The notes under the pieces are model-generated. The model was not told the origin of the DNA and made no database searches. It saw nothing but the letters and a program-made list of their open reading frames with translations. Shown here in pieces: positions 6,834-13,594 of a stretch of DNA of 25,556 nucleotides. The number at the start of each line of letters is the position of its first letter. Within the stretch, counting starts at the first letter, position 1. Both the position numbers and the translations under genes were made by a program. The DNA comes from Acididesulfobacillus acetoxydans (GTDB lineage Bacteria > Bacillota > Desulfitobacteriia > Desulfitobacteriales > Desulfitobacteriaceae), in NCBI RefSeq assembly GCF_900016645.1, contig NZ_CDGJ01000080.1. One strand, given 5' to 3'.

Positions 6834-8342
6834 ATGAACGATGTGTTAAAAAACCTAAGGCGGGCGGGGGATAGGACGTTTCTTATGTATATTGACGGTG
6901 AATGGGTTTCTTCATCGGACGGGCAAAGCGAGGAACTCGTGGACCCGGGGACGGGAGAGATCCTTGGTTCTGTCACCGTTGGAACCACGGACGACGCTGA
7001 GCGCGCAATCCGCGCGGCCAGACGCGCGTTTGATCAGGATGGGTGGCCGGAGACGTCGGCCCAAGAACGTGCGCGCCTCTTGTTTAAGTTGGCGGATGCG
7101 ATCGAAGCGATCGCTCCGGAGTTAGCGACCCTGGAAACTTTGTCGAACGGGAAGCCTTTGCGGGAAGCGGAATTCGATGTCGCGGATGCCGCTGGTTGCT
7201 TCCGTTACTATGCCGGCTTAGCCACGAAACCTCACGGACAGACCTTCGATGTTTCCGCTCCGTCCCAATCCTTTGTGGTGAGGGAACCGGTTGGGGTTTG
7301 CGGGCAAATCGTTCCTTGGAATTTTCCGCTCCTGATGTGCGCATGGAAGTTAGCTCCGGCACTGGCGGCCGGTAACGTCAGTGTCTTAAAACCCGCCAGT
7401 TGGACCCCGTTGACAGCTTTGCGTTTAGGGACGCTGATCGAACAGGCCGGATTTCCCAAGGGTGTGGTGAACATTCTCTTAGGACCCGGTTCCAGCGTCG
7501 GTCAGTACTTGGCGGAGAGCCCTTTGGTGGACATGATTGCCCTGACCGGAGGTACGGATACGGGACGCAAGGTAATGAAGGCCGCGGCGAGTAATATCAA
7601 GAAAGTGGCTCTCGAGTTGGGGGGAAAATCACCGAATATCGTATTTGCGGATGCTGACTTTGAAGTGGCCGTAGACTATGCGCTTTATGGGATTTACGTC
7701 AACGCCGGGCAAGTATGCTCAGCCGGCTCCCGCCTCCTAGTTGAAGCATCTGTGCACGACCGGTTTGTCGAGAGGCTGGTTGAGCGGGCCAGGCAGATCC
7801 GAGTGGGCTATGGTCTTGACGCTGAGACGGAAATGGGACCCCTCGTTTCAGCGCAGCACTTAGAGAAGGTCCAGAGCTATATTGAGGTAGGTCAGGCAGA
7901 AGGAGCCAGGTTACTTTGTGGGGGGAAGCGGCCGAATGGGGAACTGGGCAAGCGGGGAAATTATCTGCTGCCGACGATTTTTACCAATACCCGTCCTGAG
8001 ATGCGAATAGTTCAAGAGGAAATCTTTGGGCCGGTGCTTGTGATCCAAACTTTCAAAGATGAAGAGGATGCCGTGAGGATCGCCAATGATTGCGCTTATG
8101 GGCTGGCCGGCGCGGTATTTACCCAAGACATTAGCAAAGCCCATCGGGTCATTAAGAAACTGCGCGCCGGAATCACTTGGATCAATACCTATCACCCCAC
8201 GTATAATGAAGCCCCTTGGGGCGGGTATAAGCAATCGGGCATTGGCCGCGAGCTTGGCACGTTTGGGTATGAAGAATATACCGAGGTTAAGCAGATAAAC
8301 GTCAATCTGGCGGTCGAGCCGACGGGCTGGTTCCGGCATTAA
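6834..8342 (+). CDS. aminoaldehyde dehydrogenase (4-aminobutyraldehyde / betaine-aldehyde type)
   Basis: NAD(P)-dependent aldehyde dehydrogenase, 502 aa, most likely oxidising 4-aminobutyraldehyde made by PatA to GABA. ATG 6834 has AGGGGG 9 nt upstream; a TTG at 6825 in frame abuts that site and is rejected. Motifs: PWNFPLLMCAWKLAPALAAG cofactor region, LTGGTDTGRKVM, general base E261 in VALELGGKSPN, nucleophile C295 in NAGQVCSAGSR, and EEIFGPVL. The C-terminal APWGGYKQSGIGRELG followed by EEYTEVKQI is typical of the betaine-aldehyde/aminobutyraldehyde branch (BetB, GbsA, PatD/PuuC relatives). Substrate is inferred from patA next door; betaine aldehyde or succinate semialdehyde cannot be excluded. 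No convincing sigma-54 promoter of its own was found, so read-through from patA or a sigma-A promoter is likely. A hairpin terminator follows. Confidence 0.92.
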   Translation: MNDVLKNLRRAGDRTFLMYIDGEWVSSSDGQSEELVDPGTGEILGSVTVGTTDDAERAIRAARRAFDQDGWPETSAQERARLLFKLADAIEAIAPELATLETLSNGKPLREAEFDVADAAGCFRYYAGLATKPHGQTFDVSAPSQSFVVREPVGVCGQIVPWNFPLLMCAWKLAPALAAGNVSVLKPASWTPLTALRLGTLIEQAGFPKGVVNILLGPGSSVGQYLAESPLVDMIALTGGTDTGRKVMKAAASNIKKVALELGGKSPNIVFADADFEVAVDYALYGIYVNAGQVCSAGSRLLVEASVHDRFVERLVERARQIRVGYGLDAETEMGPLVSAQHLEKVQSYIEVGQAEGARLLCGGKRPNGELGKRGNYLLPTIFTNTRPEMRIVQEEIFGPVLVIQTFKDEEDAVRIANDCAYGLAGAVFTQDISKAHRVIKKLRAGITWINTYHPTYNEAPWGGYKQSGIGRELGTFGYEEYTEVKQINVNLAVEPTGWFRH

Positions 8343-8390
8343 AGGCTGGTAATAGAAAAAAGAAAGTGTAAATTCCTACCTGAAGGAATA

Positions 8391-8427
8391 AAGCTCCCGT
8401 TTGCACGTTAGCGAGCGGGCTTTTTTT
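8391..8427 (+). terminator. rho-independent terminator after the aldehyde dehydrogenase
   Basis: The arms AGCTCCCG (8392-8399) and GCGGGCT (8415-8421) form an imperfect stem closed by AGC/GCT, followed by a run of seven T (8421-8427). A small ATTCCT/AGGAAT inverted repeat (8372-8389) precedes it. It separates the catabolic genes from the second regulator. Confidence 0.65.
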
Positions 8428-8585
8428 CAAAATGGCCGCGCCGCTAGCGAAAGCTTGTAGGCTCTTGTAGGCTTAGGAAGTCCGGCTTTCCACTTGGGAT
8501 TGCCGTTGTTCGGATCCGTCTGGGTTTATGGAGGAAAAAAGCTGAGTACGAGAGTCAGCGGCCTATTTGTCAGGAGGTGTGGAGT

Positions 8586-10334
8586 GTGAGCTTGGAAAAG
8601 GCGTTTCGCGAAATCTATTTTGGGGTTATGACGGTCGATTCAAAAGGATGTATCCTGGCCGCTAACAAGGCCGCGGACAATCTTCTAAAGAGCCCAGGTC
8701 AGCTTACGGGTCAGTCGGTAAACAGCATCCTGCCTTGTTCCGGGATTAAGCAGACATTAGCTACGGGTAAGGCTGTATGGCGGGAGAGAGTGCTTGTTGA
8801 CGGTCGTGTCTTGGTTTTCTACCACCAACCCCTGTTCGAGGAAAATACATTCCATGGGGCGGTGACCTCTTTTCTGGATATTACCGAGTGGGATGTTTTA
8901 GCTCAGGAACTAGAGTCGGCCAAACAACTTAACCGTGAACTCGAGGCCATTTTCGATGCTTCATACGACGAGATATTTGTGACGGACGGTCAAGGCTACG
9001 CCCTTCGCGTAAACAAAGCCGGCCAACGCTTTTATGGTCTTGACGAAGCGGAGATCATCGGTAAGCATGTGAGTATCCTGGAAGAGCGGGGTCTCTTTTC
9101 ACCGAGCATTACACCTGAGGTGATCAAGCAGAAGAAACGGCTGACTTCGGTTCAGCTTACGAAAAATGGTCAGAGGATTATCGTAACGGGTAATCCCGTC
9201 TTTGATGAAAAAGGCGAAATTACTCGCATTGTTACGAATTCGAGGGATATTACTGAACTGAGTAACCTACGGCAGCGGCTGGAAGAAAGCGAAAAATTAA
9301 TGGACCGTTACCGTAGCGAAATCATAAAATTGCGCCAAGAAAGAATCAAAATGACGGATGTGGTCAGTGGAAGCCCGGCCATGCAGAGCATTTTGGAACT
9401 GGTGGAAAAGGTGGCGAGGGTGGATTCCACGGTGTTGATCGAAGGAGAATCGGGGGTTGGCAAAGGAGTTCTGGCGTCAAGAATCCATCATTTCAGTAAA
9501 CGCGGTGCTGGACCTTTGATTACGATTAACTGTGGCGCTATCCCGGAAAATCTAATGGAATCTGAGCTATTTGGCTACGAAGCCGGGGCCTTCACCGGGG
9601 CCAAGAAGGACGGCAAAAAGGGGCTTCTCGAAACGGCCGAGGGTGGCACTGTTTTCTTGGACGAAATTACTGAACTGCCCCTCAAGCTCCAAGTAAAGCT
9701 GCTAGACGTCATACAAGCAAAAAAGGTTACTCGTGTGGGCGGGAACCATCCGGTTGAAGTTAATGTACGCATTATAACGGCGACGAACCGTGATATCAAG
9801 AAACTGGTCAAAGAGAATAGATTTCGCGAGGACTTGTACTATCGCTTAAATGTCGTTCCTCTGGTTGTACCGCCCCTGCGCCAGCGCAGGGAAGACATTC
9901 CGCCCCTGGTCGAGTATTTCCTAGCCGCTTTTATGAGCAAGTACGAGCTGCGCAAGCGGATTTCCTCGGAGGCACTGGACTATCTGGTCGCGTACAAGTG
10001 GCCAGGCAACGTACGGGAGCTGGAGAATTTAATCGAACGGCTTCTTGTGACCGTGGATTCCCCGGAAATCCTCCCTCTGCACCTGCCGGACTACGTCCTG
10101 CAAGGTGAGGATAGTAATGAAAAACTCATGGTTTTGGATATTTTGCCGTTGAGAGAGGCCATGGAGGAGTTGGAACGACAACTTCTGAGAATCGCATTGG
10201 GCCGTTTTCACAATACCTACCGCATGGCGGAAGCTTTGCAAGTTAATCAATCGACGATTGTACGAAAATTGCATCGCTACGGGATTCTCAAGCAGCAATA
10301 TGGAAGATCTCGTTATGGGGTATGTAACAACTAA
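8586..10334 (+). CDS. sigma-54-dependent transcriptional activator, PAS-PAS-AAA+-HTH type
   Basis: Second enhancer-binding protein of the locus, about 582 aa. Start GTG 8586 lies 8 nt after AGGAGG (8572-8577); a GTG at 8577 overlaps that site. Residues 1-105 are a PAS domain (FGVMTVDSKGCILAANKAA) and about 120-225 a second PAS (YDEIFVTDGQGYALRVNKAG, ending DITELS). A short coiled linker leads to the AAA+ domain: Walker A GESGVGKG at 287-294, canonical GAFTGA at 334-339, Walker B TVFLDEITEL and FREDLYYRLNVVPL. The C-terminal helix-turn-helix is NTYRMAEALQVNQSTIVRKL. The inter-PAS linker KQLNRELEAIFDASYDEIFV is similar to KQLNQDLEAILSTIYDELIV in the regulator at 2888-4996, so the two are related. 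It lies directly upstream of the sigma-54 promoter of the glutamate dehydrogenase gene, its probable target. Ligand unknown. Confidence 0.93.
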   Translation: MSLEKAFREIYFGVMTVDSKGCILAANKAADNLLKSPGQLTGQSVNSILPCSGIKQTLATGKAVWRERVLVDGRVLVFYHQPLFEENTFHGAVTSFLDITEWDVLAQELESAKQLNRELEAIFDASYDEIFVTDGQGYALRVNKAGQRFYGLDEAEIIGKHVSILEERGLFSPSITPEVIKQKKRLTSVQLTKNGQRIIVTGNPVFDEKGEITRIVTNSRDITELSNLRQRLEESEKLMDRYRSEIIKLRQERIKMTDVVSGSPAMQSILELVEKVARVDSTVLIEGESGVGKGVLASRIHHFSKRGAGPLITINCGAIPENLMESELFGYEAGAFTGAKKDGKKGLLETAEGGTVFLDEITELPLKLQVKLLDVIQAKKVTRVGGNHPVEVNVRIITATNRDIKKLVKENRFREDLYYRLNVVPLVVPPLRQRREDIPPLVEYFLAAFMSKYELRKRISSEALDYLVAYKWPGNVRELENLIERLLVTVDSPEILPLHLPDYVLQGEDSNEKLMVLDILPLREAMEELERQLLRIALGRFHNTYRMAEALQVNQSTIVRKLHRYGILKQQYGRSRYGVCNN

Positions 10335-10415
10335 TCCATTAACCTAACGCAAGGGTGTCCACCTACACTTCTGAATTTTGCTCCCAGGGGCCGCTTTCGC
10401 TTCCGGGGAACCTTG

Positions 10416-10499
10416 AATGCGCTTCGGCATGCGAAAAGGGCGCAAGCGCATTAAGGACGGAACAGATAAGAAAAGCGACGGCGCCGGCAAGGCGCTTTT
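10416..10499. promoter_or_regulatory. two inverted repeats upstream of the glutamate dehydrogenase promoter
   Basis: A perfect 9-bp inverted repeat, AATGCGCTT (10416-10424) and AAGCGCATT (10444-10452) with a 19-nt spacer, is followed by AAAAGCG (10471-10477) and CGCTTTT (10493-10499) with a 15-nt spacer. They sit 38-121 bp upstream of the -24 element, where sigma-54 activators bind. The second one could instead act as a weak terminator for the upstream regulator gene (only four T). Confidence 0.4.
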
Positions 10500-10536
10500 G
10501 CGGGATAAATAGAAGCACCCACGACTCTGTTGCTGT

Positions 10537-10552
10537 TGGCACGCAGATTGCA
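10537..10552 (+). promoter_or_regulatory. sigma-54 (-24/-12) promoter of glutamate dehydrogenase
   Basis: TGGCACGCAGATTGCA is a full match to TGGCACG-N4-TTGCW with correct GG/GC spacing. The expected start is near 10563, giving a 32-nt leader before the ATG. This is the best sigma-54 site in the window. Confidence 0.93.
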
Positions 10553-10594
10553 AAGTATTCTGTCATAACGATTTAAACGAAGGGTGTGTTGGTT

Positions 10595-11890
10595 ATGACG
10601 GAAACATTGAATTCATTTGCCATGGCCCAACGACAGATCAAGACGGCTATCCATAAACTTGGACTTGCCGGCAGCGTGTATGAACTGCTCAAAGAGCCGA
10701 AACGGACCCTAACTGTTTTAGTACCGGTGAAAATGGACAATGGCGGGATCAAGGTTTTTACAGGCTATCGGGTGGTGCACAATGATGCGTTAGGGCCCGG
10801 AAAAGGAGGGATCCGTTTCCACCCAGAGGTTTCTTTAGACGAGGTCAAGGCACTGGCCACATGGATGACGTTTAAATGTGCGGTGGTAGGAATTTCTTAT
10901 GGCGGAGCCAAGGGCGGAGTTATGGTGGATCCCAAACAACTCTCCCGCTCCGAAATGGAGAGATTGAGCAGGGCTTATGTGCAGGCTATTGCCCCGCTGA
11001 TTGGGCCGGAAAAGGACATTCCGGCTCCGGATGTTAATACCAATCCTCAGATTATGTCCTGGATGATGGATGAGTTCAGTATTATTCAGCAGCATAATTC
11101 CTTTGGTGTGATCACGGGCAAACCCCTGATAATCGGTGGTTCGGCGGGTCGGGTTCCGGCTACGGCACAAGGTATGGTTTACGTGCTGGAAGAAGCGATG
11201 CAGGCATTGAAGTTAACCTTAGAGGGAGCGAATGTGGTCATTCAGGGCTACGGAAATGCGGGCAGTTACGCGGCCAAGATCCTTTTCGACAAGAAGGCAA
11301 AAATCGTCGCAGTCAGTGATAGCCAGGGAGGGATTTATAATCCTAAGGGGCTTAATCCCTTCAAGATCAGTGAACACAAAGCGGCAACTGGGTCGGTGAT
11401 CAATTATTTAGGGGCAAAAACCATTACCAATGCCGAGTTGTTAACCTTGCCCTGTGATGTTTTGGTGCCTTCGGCTTTAGAAAATCAGATCACAGATCAA
11501 AATGCCGCGGGAATCAAGGCGAAAATTATTATAGAAGCGGCGAACGGACCCACTACCCCGGAAGCCGACAGGATATTGGTGGATAAAGGCATATGGGTTG
11601 TGCCGGATATCTTGGCTAATGCCGGTGGGGTGACGGTTTCATATTTCGAGTGGGTGCAAAATAACATGGGTTATTATTGGGCCGAAGAGGAGGTCGAGAA
11701 ACACCTTAGACGCATCATGAAAGAAGCTTTCCATAGGGTTTATGATCTTTACCGCGAGTACCCCGACATCGATATGCGGGCGGCCGCCTATATGTTAGCG
11801 GTCAAGAGAGTGAGCGAAGCGATGCAGGTTCGTGGCTGGCTCGGAGAAGTCGAGGCTGAACAGGAAACTGTTAAAATAAGCGCCAAGTAA
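10595..11890 (+). CDS. gdhA: glutamate dehydrogenase (Glu/Leu/Phe/Val dehydrogenase family)
   Basis: Oxidative deamination of glutamate to 2-oxoglutarate and ammonia with NAD(P), 431 aa, cytoplasmic hexamer by family. Motifs: GPGKGGIRFHPEV with substrate Lys K70, FKCAVVGISYGGAKGGV with catalytic Lys K106, DIPAPDVNTNPQIMSWMMDE, the nucleotide fold VVIQGYGNAGSYAA, IIEAANGPTTPEAD and ILANAGGVTVSYFEWVQNN. The start ATG 10595 is chosen because GAAGGG lies 10 nt upstream and the in-frame GTG at 10586 is too close to it. Controlled by the sigma-54 promoter at 10537. In context it regenerates the 2-oxoglutarate consumed by the two aminotransferases, so that amine nitrogen leaves as ammonium. Cofactor choice cannot be read with certainty. 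Confidence 0.93.
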   Translation: MTETLNSFAMAQRQIKTAIHKLGLAGSVYELLKEPKRTLTVLVPVKMDNGGIKVFTGYRVVHNDALGPGKGGIRFHPEVSLDEVKALATWMTFKCAVVGISYGGAKGGVMVDPKQLSRSEMERLSRAYVQAIAPLIGPEKDIPAPDVNTNPQIMSWMMDEFSIIQQHNSFGVITGKPLIIGGSAGRVPATAQGMVYVLEEAMQALKLTLEGANVVIQGYGNAGSYAAKILFDKKAKIVAVSDSQGGIYNPKGLNPFKISEHKAATGSVINYLGAKTITNAELLTLPCDVLVPSALENQITDQNAAGIKAKIIIEAANGPTTPEADRILVDKGIWVVPDILANAGGVTVSYFEWVQNNMGYYWAEEEVEKHLRRIMKEAFHRVYDLYREYPDIDMRAAAYMLAVKRVSEAMQVRGWLGEVEAEQETVKISAK

Positions 11891-11978
11891 GGTGTGACTT
11901 CGGCTAGGCCGGATAGATAGCTTGATTCCATCGTCAGGCTTCCACTTCTACAACTGAGAGCGGGTCCCGCGCATCCTC

Positions 11979-12018
11979 CTTCGGTGGGGGTAGATTTTGG
12001 TAGACTCCCCCACCGAAG
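11979..12018. repeat. strong 12-bp stem-loop upstream of gabT
   Basis: The arms CTTCGGTGGGGG (11979-11990) and CCCCCACCGAAG (12007-12018) are perfectly complementary, with a 16-nt loop that contains GTAGA twice. No T run follows, so it is not a classical terminator. It lies in the 189-nt gap between glutamate dehydrogenase and gabT, 61 nt before the gabT ATG, and may be an mRNA processing/stability element or an operator. Confidence 0.6.
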
Positions 12019-12079
12019 ACTCAATGTTCAGCTTAAGCACAACAGGTTCACTGTGTTTTCTTTGGGAAGGAGTATGAAT

Positions 12080-13426
12080 ATGCCGAACAGAGAAATACCG
12101 GGGCCAAAATCGCAGGCTCTCTTGGAGAAAAAAAACAAGTATGTGGCTCGTGGCATTGCCCACGGCGTGCCCATCTTCATTGAGCGGGCCGAGGGTGCGT
12201 GCCTTACCGATGTGGATGGTAATGAATACATCGATTTTTACGGAGGTATTGGCGTTTTGAACGCCGGTCACTGTCCCCCGCCGGTCGTCCAAGCGATCAA
12301 AGAGCAGGCGGATAAGCTGCTTCACAGCTGTTTTATGATCACGATGTACGAAGGTTTTGTTTCTCTGGCGGAGAAACTGGCCCAGATTACCCCCGGAAAT
12401 TATGAGAAAAAGACGGTGCTCGTTAACAGCGGGGCGGAGTCCGTTGAAAGCGCCGTGAAAATCGCACGGGCGGCGACGAAGAAGAGCGGCCTTGTGGCCT
12501 TGGAGATGGCCTTCCACGGGCGGACCAACCTGGCCATGGCTTTAACGAGCAAGGTGAAGCCTTATAAGTATGGCTTCGGCCCCTTTGCGCCGGAAGTTTA
12601 CAAGCTGCCTTCCGCTTACTGTTATCGCTGTTATTACCAGGCCTCTTATCCCGGTTGCGGGCTGCATTGTCTGGAGCAGTTCGAACGGTTTTTTGCGGCC
12701 GAGGCGGATCCGGACGGAATCGCGGCTGTGATTGCCGAACCGGTGCAGGGAGAAGGCGGATTTATTGTGCCTCCGCCGGAGTTCTTACCCGGGGTAGAGA
12801 AGATTGCCAGGAAGCATGGTATACTCTTTATTGTGGATGAGGTTCAGACGGGTTTCGGCCGGACGGGGAAGATGTTTGCCTCTGAACATTACGGCCTGGA
12901 GCCGGATCTGATGACGATGGCAAAATCGCTCGCCTCCGGCTTGCCGCTCAGCGCGGTGACGGGAAAAAGCGAAATCATGGACGCTCCCGGCCCCGGCGGA
13001 CTGGGGGGAACTTACGCGGGTAATCCTTTGGCTTGTGCGGCGGCCTTAGCGACGATCGACTACATCGAACGGGAGAGACTGGCGGAGCGGGCGGCTGAGA
13101 TTGGGGCCAAGGTCATGGAGCGCCTGCGGCGGCTGCAAGAGAAATACTCCCTGATCGGGGATGTGCGCGGTTTGGGGGCTATGACGGCAATCGAGTTGGT
13201 GCAAGATCGCCGAACCAAAGAACCCGCCAAGAAAGAAACCGCTCAGGTCATTGAGGAGTGTGCCAGGCAAGGCCTTATCATTATCGGGGCGGGAGTCTTC
13301 GGCAACGTGGTGCGGATGTTGATGCCGCTGGTGATTACGGATGCCGAGTTGGAGCAAGGGTTGGATATTCTGGAATCGGCTCTGAATAAGGTGGAGAAAG
13401 CGCGGGGAACCCAAGTCGCTCGCTGA
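12080..13426 (+). CDS. gabT: class III aminotransferase, probable 4-aminobutyrate (GABA) aminotransferase
   Basis: PLP enzyme, 448 aa, likely converting GABA plus 2-oxoglutarate to succinate semialdehyde plus glutamate. The start ATG 12080 follows AAGGAG by 7 nt; the ATG at 12074 is only 1 nt from it. Motifs: YIDFYGGIGVLNAGHCPPPV, NSGAESVESAVKIAR, EMAFHGRTNLAMALTSKVKP, AEPVQGEGGFIVPP, FIVDEVQTGFGRTGKMFASE, PLP Lys K282 in MTMAKSLASGLPLSAV, and GGTYAGNPLACAAA. It carries a cysteine-rich insert, C181, C184, C193 and C197 (CYRC, then CGLHC), absent from E. coli GabT and seen in some Firmicute/archaeal homologues; it could bind metal. Position after PatA, aldehyde dehydrogenase and GDH supports a GABA role, but beta-alanine or other omega-amino acids are possible substrates. 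Confidence 0.88.
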   Translation: MPNREIPGPKSQALLEKKNKYVARGIAHGVPIFIERAEGACLTDVDGNEYIDFYGGIGVLNAGHCPPPVVQAIKEQADKLLHSCFMITMYEGFVSLAEKLAQITPGNYEKKTVLVNSGAESVESAVKIARAATKKSGLVALEMAFHGRTNLAMALTSKVKPYKYGFGPFAPEVYKLPSAYCYRCYYQASYPGCGLHCLEQFERFFAAEADPDGIAAVIAEPVQGEGGFIVPPPEFLPGVEKIARKHGILFIVDEVQTGFGRTGKMFASEHYGLEPDLMTMAKSLASGLPLSAVTGKSEIMDAPGPGGLGGTYAGNPLACAAALATIDYIERERLAERAAEIGAKVMERLRRLQEKYSLIGDVRGLGAMTAIELVQDRRTKEPAKKETAQVIEECARQGLIIIGAGVFGNVVRMLMPLVITDAELEQGLDILESALNKVEKARGTQVAR

Positions 13427-13432
13427 ACTTAC

Positions 13433-13594
13433 ATGCTAAAGGAAAAGGACCGCTGGCGACCAATTATGCCGATGTTTTCCGCCTGGGCGCAAATATTTGA
13501 GGAAAGGATAGATGAGTTTACGGTCGGTAAGCAGGCAAGTTGGCGCGCTCAGGTCAGAGACAGGATAGTATACAAGAAAGGGGTCTGGAAATGA
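13433..13594 (+). CDS. small ORF (53 aa) overlapping the AOR start
   Basis: Possible small protein, not recognised. The frame begins at ATG 13433, 6 nt after the gabT stop, and its TGA overlaps the AOR start as ATGA, a typical translational-coupling layout. The product is polar and Trp-rich (W8, W18, W37, W52), with segments such as MFSAWAQIFEERIDEF and SWRAQVRDRIVYKKG, and no signal peptide or membrane helix. There is no clear ribosome binding site upstream of its ATG, so it may be read by re-initiation from gabT, or may be just open leader sequence. It fills the whole gabT-aor gap, which is why it is listed. Confidence 0.4.
   Translation: MLKEKDRWRPIMPMFSAWAQIFEERIDEFTVGKQASWRAQVRDRIVYKKGVWK

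Noticed and set aside
7911..8339. Long minus-strand frame inside the aldehyde dehydrogenase gene
   Set aside because: Antisense shadow of a conserved coding region; no ribosome site or family resemblance.
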